This document shows, in pieces, positions 40,706 through 51,136 of a stretch of 64,000 nucleotides of DNA. Below the pieces are notes generated by a model. The model saw only the letters and a list, made by a program, of their open reading frames with translations. It did not search any database and had not been told where the DNA came from. Within the stretch, counting starts at the first letter, position 1, and the number at the start of each line of letters is the position of its first letter. Origin of the DNA: Mesorhabditis belari (Eukaryota; Nematoda; Chromadorea; Rhabditida; Rhabditidae); assembly GCA_958450365.1 (NCBI GenBank), contig CAUEEP010000736.1, positions 1,981,501 to 2,045,500 on the forward strand, read 5' to 3'. The position numbers were made by a program, and so were the translations under genes.

Positions 40706-42563
40706 TCAATTCAATTTCAATTCAAAATAAATTACCTTTATTCTCTTTCGAATCGTTTTTGAGCGATGTGTTGTGCTTGAATTTATATGAGCAGATTGCG
40801 GAATGTTTCGCTTTTTAAGAAGAGAGAGTTCTTCAAGAATTTCTTCCTAAATTTGAATAACTTTTGAAGAATAAAGTTAGCGTAAATCTTTTTAGTATTT
40901 CATTTTTTGAAATAAAGCCCTGAATTTCAGCTATTTTTTGATACCAAAGATGCATTTTTTGAAAGTACGGGTGCTTTGAAAAGTATTTCATTTTTTCAAA
41001 GCGTCCGTGCTTTCAAAAAATAGCTGAAATTCAGGGCTATTTTTTGATACCTAAGCGAGCATTGTAGCATAAACCAGTGTCGAGAAAAACGCGTTCAAAG
41101 CTAGCCTACGCAACGCTCCGCACCGTCATTATCTTTGGTATCAAAAATACGTCTTTGGTATCAAAAAATAGCTGAAATTCAGGGCTATTTTTTGATACCT
41201 AAGCGAGCATTGTAGCATAAACCAGTGTCGAGAAAAACGCGTTCAAAGCTAGACTACGCAACGCTCCGCACCGTCATTATGGGGCTGCGGTACTATTACA
41301 GTATTGACGGTAAGTTCTTTTGCTTACTGATTCTGCTTTCCTTTTTCTTTACTTGCTTTTCATAATCAATAATGTACATTAAGATATTTTGAAAAGTTTC
41401 TCCACCCACCTTCACCTTCTCCCTCTTTCCCCAAACCATTTCATAAGTCTTGAAAAGAAATTTCTTCATCATTATCTTCATTATATCCATTTCGTTAAGC
41501 AAAATTTGAATATCTTGATGAATTCTTGAGAAAGCTTTAGAAATTTCTTCTCTTTCGATCGTTTCAAGACTTCTTTTATGAGCATAAAATCTTGATGTTG
41601 AACGAACGAAATTTCTGAATCAGCTTTTGAAATCATACAATTCTTTTACAGTTTAACTTTAAACTGTAAGCTTTAAACTGTAAGCTTTAAACTGTAAACT
41701 GTAAGCTTTAAACTGTTAGCTTTAAACTGTAAGCTTTAAACTGTAAGCTTTAAACTGTAAGCTTTAAACTGTAAGCTTTAAACTGTTAGCTTTAAACTGT
41801 AAGCTTTAAACTGTTAGCTTTAAACTGTAAACTGTAAGCTTTAAACTGTAAACTGTAAACTTTAAACTGTAAGCTTTAAACTGTAAAAGTTGAAACTTTC
41901 TAGTGCATACCCACTCTCAATTCGAGGAGGTAGTGACAACAACAAATGAGACTGCTCCCTTTGGGAACAGTCATCGAAATGGGTACAATTTAAACCCTTT
42001 AAACCCTGCTAAAATCTCTTTGTAAAGAATTAAATAGTAAAGTACTTTTAACAGGTTTAAACTTTAAACTGTAAAAAGAATTCTTAAAAAAACTCACGAT
42101 AACTTTGGCTTCTTCACAATGAGCTTTGTTGATTGGGATTTGATTTCTTTTGAGCTTTGAGCTTTGTTGATTTGATTGACAGTTGACACAATGAGTTTTG
42201 TTGATTTGACTTCTTTTGAATCATATTTTGTAAGATTTTTGGATAAAATCGGCTTTAAAGTTGTTGTAAAAAGCTAAAAAGTCTTTTAAAAATAATGTTT
42301 ATAATTTCAAATTCTACCTGCACAGTTTTATCTCTGATTTCATTGATCTTCTTAATAAAATTTGTTGAAAATCCAAGATTCTTATCCCTTTTCGTTGATT
42401 CTTTTATTGAATTCGAATTCGGCAAATAAGAAGCTTTTGATAGCTTTTGAATTTTGGATAGATTTAGCGTTGTTTCAATGGGTTTTGCTTCGAGAATCGG
42501 CTCCATTCTCTCGACTATTCTTGTTGGTAGTGAAGATTGAACTGGATCGAATGGGCTTCTCAT
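40706..42563 (-). CDS. coiled-coil-like protein, unrecognised; incomplete model
   Basis: Three exon-like blocks on the - strand. Block 1, 42563-42318: MRSPFDPVQSSLPTRIVERM..EAKPIETTLNL, ending DKTVQ at a GTAGAA donor (phase 0). Block 2, 41614-41328: acceptor ATTCAG, FVRSTSRFYAHKRSLETIER, HQDIQILLNEMDIMK, YIIDYEKQVKKKESR, donor GTAAGC. Block 3, 40846-40706: acceptor AATTTAG, EEILEELSLLKKRNIPQSAH, ending FELKLN-stop. Each block looks coding, but phases of block 1/2 and 2/3 do not match directly, so at least one exon is missing on each side, or the blocks belong to different genes. A repeat cluster (40895-41312, 41650-41890) fills the introns. The charge pattern suggests helices/coils. Confidence 0.42.
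40895..41312. mobile_element. rearranged TACTGTAATA MITE, partial copies
   Basis: Two direct copies of the right part (GGCTATTTTTTGATACCTAA, GCGAGCATTGTAGCATAAAC, AACGCTCCGCACCGTCATTA) at 41034-41132 and 41185-41280, plus an inverted piece at 40905-40960. The right tip GGTACTATTACAGTATTGAC+GGTA is at 41289-41312. Compare 23383-23640. Confidence 0.78.
41650..41890. repeat. 14-bp satellite CTTTAAACTGTAAG
   Basis: About 17 units of AGCTTTAAACTGTA with variants AGCTTTAAACTGTT and CTGTAAACTGTAAG. Confidence 0.92.
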
Positions 42564-42734
42564 CTGAACGGCTGGATTAGTTTAAAGTTTGAATCTAGTA
42601 TCTAACATTGAATAGTTCTAGAAGCATCCTTTACACCACAATTTTTTGATTTACATTGGTGTTTTGTAAGCACAAATAAACAAGCAACAAGTAAAATGCT
42701 GTACAACAAACGCTAGTTCAGCTGATTATTTGTT

Positions 42735-42965
42735 CCATTCCTTCCTTACTTCCCTACTTACTTACTCATCTACTTACTTCCTTACTTCCTTACTCATTTA
42801 TTTACTTGCTTACTTACTCATTTATTTATTTGCTTACTTCCTTATTTACTTACTTCCTTACTTACTTGCTTACTCATTTATTTACTTGCTTACTTCCCTA
42901 CTTACTTACTCATCTACTTACTTCCTTTCTTCCTTCCTTCCTTTCTTCCTTCTTTACTTACTTTC
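42735..42965. repeat. CTTACTTACTTCC microsatellite
   Basis: Mixed ACTT/CTTACTTC/CATTTATTTACTTG units. The open frames across it (LTYLLTSL-like) are artefacts. Confidence 0.92.
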
Positions 42966-43095
42966 ATGCTATCAATGCTGATTTTAGATTACAAATCTTT
43001 TTCTATGTCAATTATTTCAAAACATGAACTCCTTTTTAGATTTAAATCGATTTTTGAAAAAATTTCAAGAATTTTTAGGTAAGGATCTAAAATTT

Positions 43096-43685
43096 TCAAG
43101 CAAATCTAAGCTCTGATACCCTCTCTTTCCACCGTTCCATTGCATCTTTCTCATAAAAAGCCTTGATTTCAGCATTTGTTAGATTTTGATTTAAATCCTC
43201 AATAAGTATCTAAATATGAAATCTCAATTTTGAAAGCAAAAAAAAACAAAAAAACAATACCTGATCATCATAAATTGTTCCTTCACTTTCCTCGATTGGC
43301 TCACTCCGTTTAAACTTGAAGCTTGTAGAAAAAGAATTTGCTGAATTTGCTTTTTTTTTATTTTTTAAGGTTTAGCTGGCCAAGCTGTTGCCAGTCATAT
43401 GGTTGTCAACTTTTTATTGTAATTTATATTCAAAGCTACTCAAAGCTATTCAAAGCTACTCAAAGCTATTCTAAGCATTACTTATTATTAGATTTTTATC
43501 ATAAACATACGCTTAAAAGCTTAAATCTTATAGAATTGTGTTGATAAGATGCACTGATTTCAACTGCCTTAAACTCTAGTTAAATCTTTTAAGCTTTAGA
43601 TTCACCAGGCTTAAACAAACTATTCAAACAAATAAAACTTACCACTAACACTAAACAATATAGCAAATATCCAAATTTTTAGCAT
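43096..43685 (-). CDS. small secreted peptide precursor, unrecognised
   Basis: Three exons on the - strand: 43685-43643, 43340-43261, 43209-43096; phase-consistent, 78 aa. Residues 1-16 (MLKIWIFAILFSVSAN) are a clear signal peptide. The mature part is hydrophilic: SFSTSFKFKRSEPIEESEG, DDQILIEDLNQNLTNAEIK, and a C-terminal helix with MERWKERVSELRFA before the stop. A single KR site after FKF could be a convertase cleavage site. There are no cysteines in the mature part, so this is not a disulfide-rich peptide. It lies between two inverted duplicates of GT31 intron sequence; intron 1 (43341-43642) is itself mostly that duplicate. Function unknown. Confidence 0.72.
43368..43620 (-). repeat. inverted copy of GT31 intron 6 edges
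   Basis: On the - strand this matches 38430-38610 joined to about 38920-38975 (AATCTAAAGCTTAAAAGATT, CATCTTATCAACACAATTCT, ATGACTGGCAACAGCTTG). The satellite between them is cut down to three or four units. Confidence 0.82.
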
Positions 43686-43924
43686 TTTCTTTGAGCTTGA
43701 ATGTACTTTGAAAGAAAAAAATGACTCAATCCAGTTCTCCGAAAAGCTTTTTCAACGGTTTTGATCAAAATTCTTTTCTCTGATTCGCAAATTTCGGGAA
43801 AAGGTTTGTAAATGGAATATATTGAGAGAGAACAAAGAGCTAAAATGAGAAAAAAAAACGTCATGTGAAAAGGAGTTCTAATTTTTGAAAGAGCTGAGTC
43901 TAAGTGCTTGAAAGACAAGGAGAC

Positions 43925-44190
43925 AAGTCAAGATTAAGAAGCTATTCTAAGCCATTCAAAGCTATCCAAAGCTAGTCAAAGCTATTCAAAGCTATTCTAC
44001 GTTTCCCAATAGTCTCCTGGATGAGCTTTGCGTGAGAAATACCTGCAAATGACAATTGAAATAGCGAAAATTTAATGGCCAAGCTGTTGCTAGTCATATG
44101 GTTGTCAGCTTTTTATTGTAATTTAGATTCAAAGTTATTCAAAGCTATCCTAAGCTATTCAAAGCCATTCAAAGCCATTCTAAGCTATTC
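43925..44190 (-). repeat. second inverted copy of GT31 intron 6 with exon 7
   Basis: Contains CAAAGCTATT satellite units, the inverse of GT31 exon 7 (43994-44042) and its upstream intron edge, then the GGCCAAGCTGTTGC..AGTCATATGGTTGTCA block (44079-44110) and satellite units again. Confidence 0.8.
43994..44042 (-). pseudogene. displaced copy of GT31 exon 7 start
   Basis: Read on the - strand: CATTTGCAGGTATTTCTCAC, CTCATCCAGGAGACTATTGGGAAACG. It is exon 7 (39000-39046) with its splice acceptor and one base change (ATG to ATT at the Val codon region), breaking off after GGGAAACG. It lacks the rest of the gene. Confidence 0.82.
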
Positions 44191-44404
44191 AAGATTAAGA
44201 ATAGTCCTCCGAAATTTGCGAATCTCCAGATATATATTGTGATAACTCTGCTTTTGATAAACCAAATAAACAACTTTACTTTTCCAGCTTTTCCAGCTTT
44301 TCCAACTCTAAATACCTCTCTTTTCCTATACTTTTTACTCAAAAAATTTCTTTTTTTTCTATTTTCTGATGCACTAAAGCTTTAAACTAAAGTAATTCTT
44401 AGAA

Positions 44405-47401
44405 ATGCTAAAACAAACAACTCAATTAATCGCCAATTGTGCTCAACGACCTTTCATTTACGGAATGATACATGTCCCGGCACTGACTGGGTAAAGAAAA
44501 TCTTTATAATTTAATTAAAATCCTTTTTAGTTCTCCTTTAAACAAATATTCAATGAATAAAATTGTCAAAATCGTTCAAGAAGAAGCAGAGATTTATAAA
44601 AAAGCGAAAATTGATGGGTTAATTGTGGAGAATATGTGGGATCTACCATATGTGAACAAGGAAAATTCTGGACCACATGTATTTTCAATATCCAATCTTA
44701 GAAATGAAACTTTTCCCAGGTAATTGCTCAAATGACGATGGCTTGTCAGGCAGTCAATGAGGTTCTCGGAAAAGAGAGAGCGACAATGTCTTTGGGCATT
44801 CAAATACTCGCTGCTTGCAATCAAGAAGCGATCGCTGTTGCTCAAGCTACTGGTTTGTGAAAAGCTCAAGCTACTGGTCAAGCAATAATGCCAACTCTGA
44901 CGCTAAGAACTATAGATTTTTATACAATAGTCTTTAATGATTCAAAACTTTACTGTTAATCATCTAAAGACCCATGGTTGGTCTTTAGATTGGTCTTTAG
45001 ATTGGTCTTTAGATTGATCTTTAGATTGATCTTTAGATTGGTCTTTAGATTGGTCTTTAGATTGGTCTTTAGATTGGTCTTTAGATTGGTCTTTAGATTG
45101 GTCTTTAACTCCTTACAATTTCTTTTTTCCAAACTTCTTTTTAAAAATAATCCTGCCACCAAAAGAAATTTCTATTTGAACTATTAAAAAGCTTAATTGT
45201 TTCTCTGTAAAATGGTTGTTGAGAAATCCTTGAAAGTAATTGTTTTTGTGACTTTTCAAAGGCGTAAAGGTGACTACCCAATAGTTCAATTTCCGAGCTC
45301 CGTTGCCAAAGTCACAATTTAGACACTTTCTTCAAAACAAACCTACTTTGATGCCACAGTAAAAAAGATAGAGCTTATTTGATTACATAAGTCTGTAAAA
45401 TTTGAAAACGATCCGTTCAGTCATTTCGTTTAAAACAGCAATTAAAATTGAAGCAAAAAAATTTTGATCGAGTCGAGAGCTTTAAGACGAGCTTTAAGCT
45501 TTCTCTCAAAGTTTTTTAGAGTGATTAATCTTTTTAATAGTTTAAGAAACAAAAAAATAACTTTGTTAAGGATTTCTCTTTATGGAAAAAAGATTTGAAA
45601 GAAATTGTAAAGACTTATGCATTAATCTAATACAAATTGATCCAAGATCTTAAAGTAATTGACTTATCAAAGTTTTTAATCATTAATCTTTTTATCTAAC
45701 TATTAGATTCTTAGAGTTAAAGTGTGTTTCAAAAGAAAATCTCATTAATAAACTAGGATTTGACATGATCCGAGTTGAGAGTTTTGTTTTTGCGAGTGTC
45801 GCTGATGAGGGATGGTCGGAAGCATGTGCTGGACCTCTTCTTCGATATCGAAAAATGATTGGCGCCGATAATGTCGCCATTTTCACAGATATCAAGAAGA
45901 AACACAGGTAAAAACACAGGTAAACTTCATATTTTCCTGATCAATAATTGATTTAGTGCACATGCGATCACTTCCGATATCACAGTTGGTGGGATGGCTC
46001 AAGCAGCTGAGTTTTTCTTAGCTGACGGGGTTATAGTGACTGGTGAAGCGACGGGGAGTGCTGCTGAGCCAAGAGATGTTACAGGTTAGATTATTTAGTA
46101 ATTAAAGGTTAGAAAATACCATTCTATATCATTCTAGTACTTTAGTTTTGGCTTAATCTTTTCAGGAAGTTTCCAAGTGAACTTTTTGACAAAGCCAACT
46201 TAGAAAATAACATTCTATTAGATGTGTGAAAAAGTAATCCACGTTTTTTAACGTTTAAATATAAAAGACCATAAGTTTTGTTAAAATAATTTTTATTCAA
46301 CGAAGTAATCACCATTCGAAAGAACAACCTTTGCAAACGTTCTACAAGTAAAGACATTCCACGATAAGAAAAATCTTGGTCCGTAGAGGCGAAGAAAAGA
46401 TCAACCTCGGTTTTGACATCTTCTTCGGAATTGAACCGTTTATTGGCCAAAAAGTTAGACAGAGACAAAAATAAATAATAATCAGATGGAGAAAGGTCTG
46501 GACTATAAGGTGGATGTGGTAAAACCTCCAATCCAATACTCTGGATTTTTTGTCGAGTCTGTAAAGAGACATGTGGTCGCGCGTTATCATGGAGCAACGG
46601 GACACCTTTCCTATTTACCAATGATGCGCGTCTCTCAGTGAGTTTTTGTTGGACTGCATCAATCTCGGCACAATAGACATTCGAATTAATCGTTTGGCCT
46701 CATGGTAAATAGTCTATGCGCATAATATCACGTGCAGTCCACCAAACTGTCATTAAAATTTTTTTAAGATGGAGGCTTTTTTTGGGCATTGTCCCAGCAG
46801 GTTTACCACGTCCAGACCTTCTAGAATTATCGTAATCAACCCATTTTTCATCACACGTAACAATTCGATCAATAAATGGCTCAAGTTGATGTTTACTAAT
46901 CAAAGAATTGGCGATTGTAAGACGCATTGTTTTGTTTTCTTCGCTCAATTCATGCGGTATCCATTTGTCCAACTTTTTGATAAAATTCATGGCATTCAAG
47001 CGTTTCCTTACGGTTGACCCATCACAATTTAATGGCAATTTAATGTAAGGCCTATTTCTGAAAAGGTTAAACGAGGGTTTTCGAGAAGACAGCGTCTTAT
47101 TTGGTCATCAGATAAAAATAAAAAACGTGGATTACTTTTTCACACACCTAATATATCATTCAATTGCTCTAGTTTTGTCTTTTCAACAACTTTCCAAGTG
47201 AACTTTTCAGAAGTGAAGGAAAAAAGCCGACTTCCTGTTCTAGTTGGCTCTGGAATTACAAAGGAAAATGTGAATTTGTATAAAAACTGTGATGCACTCA
47301 TTGTTGGCTCGTATTTTAAAGAAAATGGACAATGGAAGAACAAACTTGACGCAAATCAAGTCAATCAATTCATGAATTTTGTTAATACTTTAAAAAGATA
47401 A
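44405..47401 (+). CDS. BtpA-family (TIM-barrel) protein
   Basis: Six exons: 44405-44490, 44531-44678, 44720-44852, 45757-45907, 45957-46084, 47211-47401; phase-consistent, 278 aa, the normal BtpA length. Landmarks: FIYGMIHVPALTG near the N-terminus; KKAKIDGLIVENMWDLPYV; QMTMACQAVNEVLG; GIQILAACNQEAIAVAQATG; FDMIRVESFVFASVADEG; VAIFTDIKKKHSAHAI; ADGVIVTGEATGSAAEP; and the C-terminal LPVLVGSGITKENVNLYKNC plus DALIVGSYFKENGQW. BtpA proteins were named for a cyanobacterial photosystem I factor, but the family also occurs in bacteria, archaea and animals without photosynthesis; the substrate is not established. No targeting peptide is obvious. The last intron holds a mariner element. An intron of 904 bp (44853-45756) contains a satellite and mariner debris. 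Confidence 0.92.
44975..45110. repeat. 12-bp satellite ATTGGTCTTTAG in BtpA intron 3
   Basis: Eleven to twelve units of GGTCTTTAGATT, with two GATCTTTAGATT variants. Open on both strands because of the triplet length. Confidence 0.93.
45270..45480. mobile_element. mariner debris, ATTGGGTTGG family
   Basis: CCAATAGTTCAATTTCCGAGC followed by TTTAGACACTTTCTTCAAAA resembles the left part of the elements at 36543 and 47590. No coding part left. Confidence 0.45.
46140..46192 (+). repeat. duplicated splice-acceptor region of the last BtpA exon
   Basis: AGTTTTGGCTTAATCTTTTC..TTTCCAAGTGAACTTTTT resembles AGTTTTGTCTTTTC..TTTCCAAGTGAACTTTTCAG at 47171-47210, the true acceptor. The upstream copy has lost the final CAG at the matching place. 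The mariner lies between the copies. Confidence 0.7.
46218..47151 (-). mobile_element. mariner element, near-complete, transposase inactivated
   Basis: A 934-bp element with ends TTAGATGTGTGAAAAAGTAA / TTAGGTGTGTGAAAAAGTAA (inverted), flanked by TA. The - strand transposase has VTCDEKWVDYDN, then HDNARPH and HPPYSPDLSPSDYYLF; the spacing from the second to the third catalytic Asp is 34 residues, the D,D34D of mariner. It is broken by one in-frame TGA between DYLP and GQTIN (about 46700), and most of the N-terminal DNA-binding part is absent, so it is not autonomous. It sits antisense in the BtpA intron. Confidence 0.92.
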
Positions 47402-47589
47402 AGGATTTTTAGCTGTTTTTTTCAGTAAAGCAATTTCAAAGAAATTTACACTTTAAAATTTGCTTTTTTTCTTGAATCCAAAGCATTCATATGAAATTAT
47501 TCAAAAGATTGTAAATCTTTTTCATTACGATTCCAGGTTTCTATAGTCACTTGCTTAATTTTCATTTAAAAATTTATATCAAGATTTCT

Positions 47590-48097
47590 ATTGGGTTGGT
47601 GAATTGAAAGCTGAATTTGAACTAAAATTTATTCAACATAAAACCATGAATTCATTCCAAATAGTTTCCATTATTATTGACGACTTCTGCCCATTTTACA
47701 GGCAATTTGCGGATTCCTCTTTCGTGGTAGGATTTTGGTTTGTCTGAGAGTCTGAGACTTAAAAATGGAGGATTGGAGATGTCCCAGTTTGAGCATTTGA
47801 GCACTTTCTTCAAAAGAAACTCATTTTGGTGTCTATAGAAAAGTTGTAGAGAATCAAAAATTAGGCTTATAGCCAAATTTCCAAAAAGATACACTTAGTA
47901 GTTTCGCTTAAAATGCAAGCTGTGTGAAAATTTCGTAAATTTGGCATTTCTTGAAAACCAGTTTTTGAATCGTTCTGAAAATTTGGATATAAGCTTGATT
48001 TTTGATTCTGTACAACTTTTCCATTGAAGCTAGGGATTCTAAGAAGCTAGGGATTCAAAATTAAATAGCCCGGAGTTTTCAATTCACCAACCCAATA
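47590..48097. mobile_element. mariner remnant, ATTGGGTTGG family
   Basis: ATTGGGTTGGTGAATTGAAA at the left and its inverse at the right (48078-48097). On the - strand the left part reads KPKSYHERGIRKLPVKWAEV and NNNGNYLE-stop, the transposase C-terminus. The remainder is short non-coding sequence. Confidence 0.82.
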
Positions 48098-48551
48098 TAT
48101 ATGAGTAATATTATACCATCAAGCTTTCTAAATCCAAGAATTTGTGTCTACTTTTATCGCTTGGTCATTGAGGCATAGCATCTAGAATTCAAAAATGTTT
48201 TTGGTTTAAAAAAAGTTATTTATTTGGTTTATCAAAAGTAGAGTTATCACAATATAAATCTGGAAATGAATTTTTTTAAATGCAAATTAGATGGCTGCAG
48301 AAATTTGGAAAAGTACCGCTTTTTCAAATAGCGTTCTACAACTATTTGCTTAGATCAGCAAACAGAAATCATTCAGAATAACAGTTTGTTAAAGGAAGTT
48401 CGATGCAATGTGATTTGTCGGCGAGTCCTTTCACCTAAAATCCCTCCAATTCTTCGACTGTTTACTCGATTGCGTGTACTGATCCTCCCGGTGGCAAAGA
48501 TCTTTTCCTCAATTCAAATTCTTCTCCCAATTAGCACCCACTTTTAGCTAT

Positions 48552-48583
<32 letters not shown>

Positions 48584-48780
48584 TGCTTTCTTTCCTTTCT
48601 TTGCTTTCTTTCCTTTCTTTCTTTCTTTGCTTTCTTTCTTTCTATCAAATAGTGACCGCCTTGCTAAAACCTTGCCAAAGGCATTTCTTTCTTTTTCATT
48701 TCAAAGGATATTCTAAAAGTTCGACAAATCTTCGAAAACGTAGAAAAGCTGGCAGGTAAATGACTCAGCTAGAAGAGAAG
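48098..48780. other. intergenic, with a CTTT microsatellite
   Basis: A (CTTT)n tract with TTTGC interruptions at 48548-48645. No gene seen in the rest; 48350-48540 is less AT-rich but has no sustained frame or splice pattern. Confidence 0.5.
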
Positions 48781-49425
48781 CTTTATACCAAAAGAGTTTG
48801 CCAGATCACAAGTGATTTCGCGGGCGCACAAAGAACACCTTGAATCCTATACATAAGGATTTTCTTTTGCATTTTGGATAGCAAAAAAAAGAAGCTATTT
48901 AGCTGTAAATTTGTGCCTGGGGGTTTTCAGAGTCAGGGAATCGATTGACGCTATTCATTTCTATTCATTTATCGCATTTATTTTTATTTTTGAAACCTCT
49001 TTCTTGATGATTTGAGTATTATCAATACTTGCAAACATTTTGTACAAAGTGAAAACGTTAATAAAAGTGAATTTGTATATAAAATCTAAAGAAAACACAT
49101 AAACTTTAATTTGAAGGAATTGTTGGATATTGTCGTTTTTCTGATGAAAGCAGAATCGAAAGCGGAAACCCATATACCGGAGGGTTTGCCAGATCGAAAG
49201 CGATTACGCGACTGCGCTGGTGAAAGCAGAATCGAAAGCTGAAACCCATATACCGATCGAATGCCAGATCGAAAGCGATTACGTGACCGCACAAAGGACA
49301 CAAGTGATTTACATAAGGATTTCTCTCTTGCTTTGTAGATTGAAGCTCTAAAAAAAGCTATTTAGCTGTAAATTTGTACCTGGGGTTTTTCAGAGTCGGG
49401 GAATCGTTTGACGCTGTTCATTTCA
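48780..49425. repeat. dispersed CG-rich repeat, two to three copies
   Basis: GTTTGCCAGATC(G/A).AAG.GATT.CGCG..CGCACAAAG at 48797-48835, 49183-49220 and 49255-49300; each block is followed by the AGCTATTTAGCTGTAAATTTGT and GGGG.TTTTCAGAGTC module. Same family as the otopetrin introns. Confidence 0.78.
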
Positions 49426-49947
49426 CCAATTCTCATATCCAATCTCGAATTAGATTGAGAGACTCTAGAGACTTTTTTGTTCTATACTTGATAGAAGACT
49501 GTGAGGGTAATCTTTGAACAAATTACTGTAATACATTCTGCTAAATTGTTGTTCTGATATTTAGAAGTATTTAGTGAGATTTTGTCAATCTTTTTGCCTT
49601 AATTTTATTTATATTTTCTTATCAAATTCTTAAGCTAAAACTAGTTAAAATTAACAAATCATTCCTTCTTTATAATCTTTAAAATATTTCAATTTTATTA
49701 ATCTTAACCAGTTAATAGTTTTGTTTAAAACTTTAATTTATAGAAAGTCCCTAAGAAAAACGATTTAAAAACGATTTGTCATTTGTCATTTGATTTGGTT
49801 TTTACCGATTGGTTTTTAAACCCATTGGCATTTGGCTTTGGCTTTGCCTAGTTTTTAAAAATTTAATTTATAGAAAGTCCCTAAGAAAAACGATTTGTCA
49901 TTTGTCATTTATTTTATTTAAAAATGCTTATATTTTTTGTTTAGATC

Positions 49948-50300
49948 ATGGTCGAGAAAAAGTTTGAGCAGCATTACTGTTTAACTTCAAAATTGGAAAG
50001 TCTGCTGCCGAATCGCATCGTTCTCTCTGTGCTGCTTTCGGAGATGGCAGTTTGTCTCTTAGGCAGTGTCAGACTTGGTTTCAACGATTACGAGAGGGAG
50101 ATGAGACTTCGGAAGATTACGAGCACGGTTCAAGGCCAGAAGTCGTGAATGAAGCCAAGCTAAGGGACTTTATTCAGACCGATCCATGCCTATCTGCTCG
50201 AGATCTTGCGAAAATATTTCATTGTGATCATGTCACCATTGAACGCCATCTTTTTTCTTCAATTTACCGTCAAATTGGCAGTTTCTTTTGCACCACCCTA
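49948..50300 (+). mobile_element. mariner transposase N-terminal fragment
   Basis: Across one frameshift near 50045 it encodes a paired-like HTH: NFKIGKSAAESHRSLCAAFG, then LRQCQTWFQRLREGDETSED and DPCLSARDLAKIFHCDHVTI. It ends at CACCACCCTAA next to a MITE. The catalytic part is missing. Confidence 0.82.
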
Positions 50301-50301
50301 A

Positions 50302-50385
50302 TACCGTATTTTCTGTAATAGTAGTGCGCACTACTATTTTTTCAACCCTCCTTCTGCCTGCACTACTATTATAGAAAATACGGTA
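50302..50385. mobile_element. short (84-bp) TACCGTATT-family MITE
   Basis: TACCGTATTTTCTGTAATAG / CTATTATAGAAAATACGGTA with only about 35 bp between; the minimal member of the family. Confidence 0.85.
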
Positions 50386-50520
50386 GTTAAAATTAACAAA
50401 TCATTTCTTCTTTATAATCTTTAAAATATTTAAATTTTATTAATCTTAACCAGTTAATAGTTTTGTTTAAAACTTTAATTTATAGAAAGTCCCTAAGAAA
50501 AAAACGATTTGTCATTTGTC

Positions 50521-50990
50521 ATTTACCTTTCCGATGAAAACTTGTGTTATTTGTTGTAAACGGAGAAGTGGTCTGTCCGATCATTCTTTCTCCCCACAAT
50601 ACATTTTCAGTTCAATCTCTTTTCTCATTTCTTTTCTCTTTTCTCAATGGCATGTCCAGGTCTGTTTGTCATTGGCCTTTTCGAATTCTCTTCTTTGAAA
50701 TGGCCTTCCCAACACAATAGATCGAGCGACTCTTGTAAAAATTGAGGACCGCTAGAAAAAAAACCCAACAAACCCAACAAACCTTTCAAATTTTTTCTTT
50801 TCGTTTCTTTGAGGGGCTTTTTTTTCTGAGAAACGATTGAGGTTTGTGCGATTGTTATTTTCGAGTACAGATTCGGTGAAAAGTAAAGAAATACAGTAAG
50901 ATGAAAACAATATTTGTCATTGAAGGGAAAAACTGCTTACACTTGCTTACAAAAGATTGGAAAATTTCAAAAGAAGTTTCAAAACAGTTT
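50521..50990. other. no gene seen
   Basis: AT-rich sequence with short pyrimidine runs. The 60-codon frame at 50516-50698 lacks splice or signal support. Confidence 0.4.
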
Positions 50991-51136
50991 TCTTTGTTAG
51001 GTAAAGGTAAGGTAAAGTTTCTTTATTAAGTAAAGTTAAGTCAAAGTTTGTTTGTTCAGTTAAAGGGATACTCTAGTCCCCAGCGAAATCCGATTCTTGT
51101 TTTGAACATAAGCTGTTTACAGCCAACTCTTTGCAT

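Larger units (their letters stand above)
49670..50520. repeat. direct duplication flanking a mariner and a MITE
   Basis: AGTTAAAATTAACAAATCAT, TTAATCTTAACCAGTTAATAG and TAGAAAGTCCCTAAGAAAAA occur at 49642-49770 and again at 50386-50508, with one further partial copy at 49857-49905. The insertion complex (mariner plus MITE) lies between. Confidence 0.82.

Noticed and set aside
46142..47038. Possible host gene captured from mariner (SETMAR-like)
   Set aside because: The transposase has an in-frame stop, lacks its N-terminus, and intact terminal repeats with TA duplications show an ordinary insertion.
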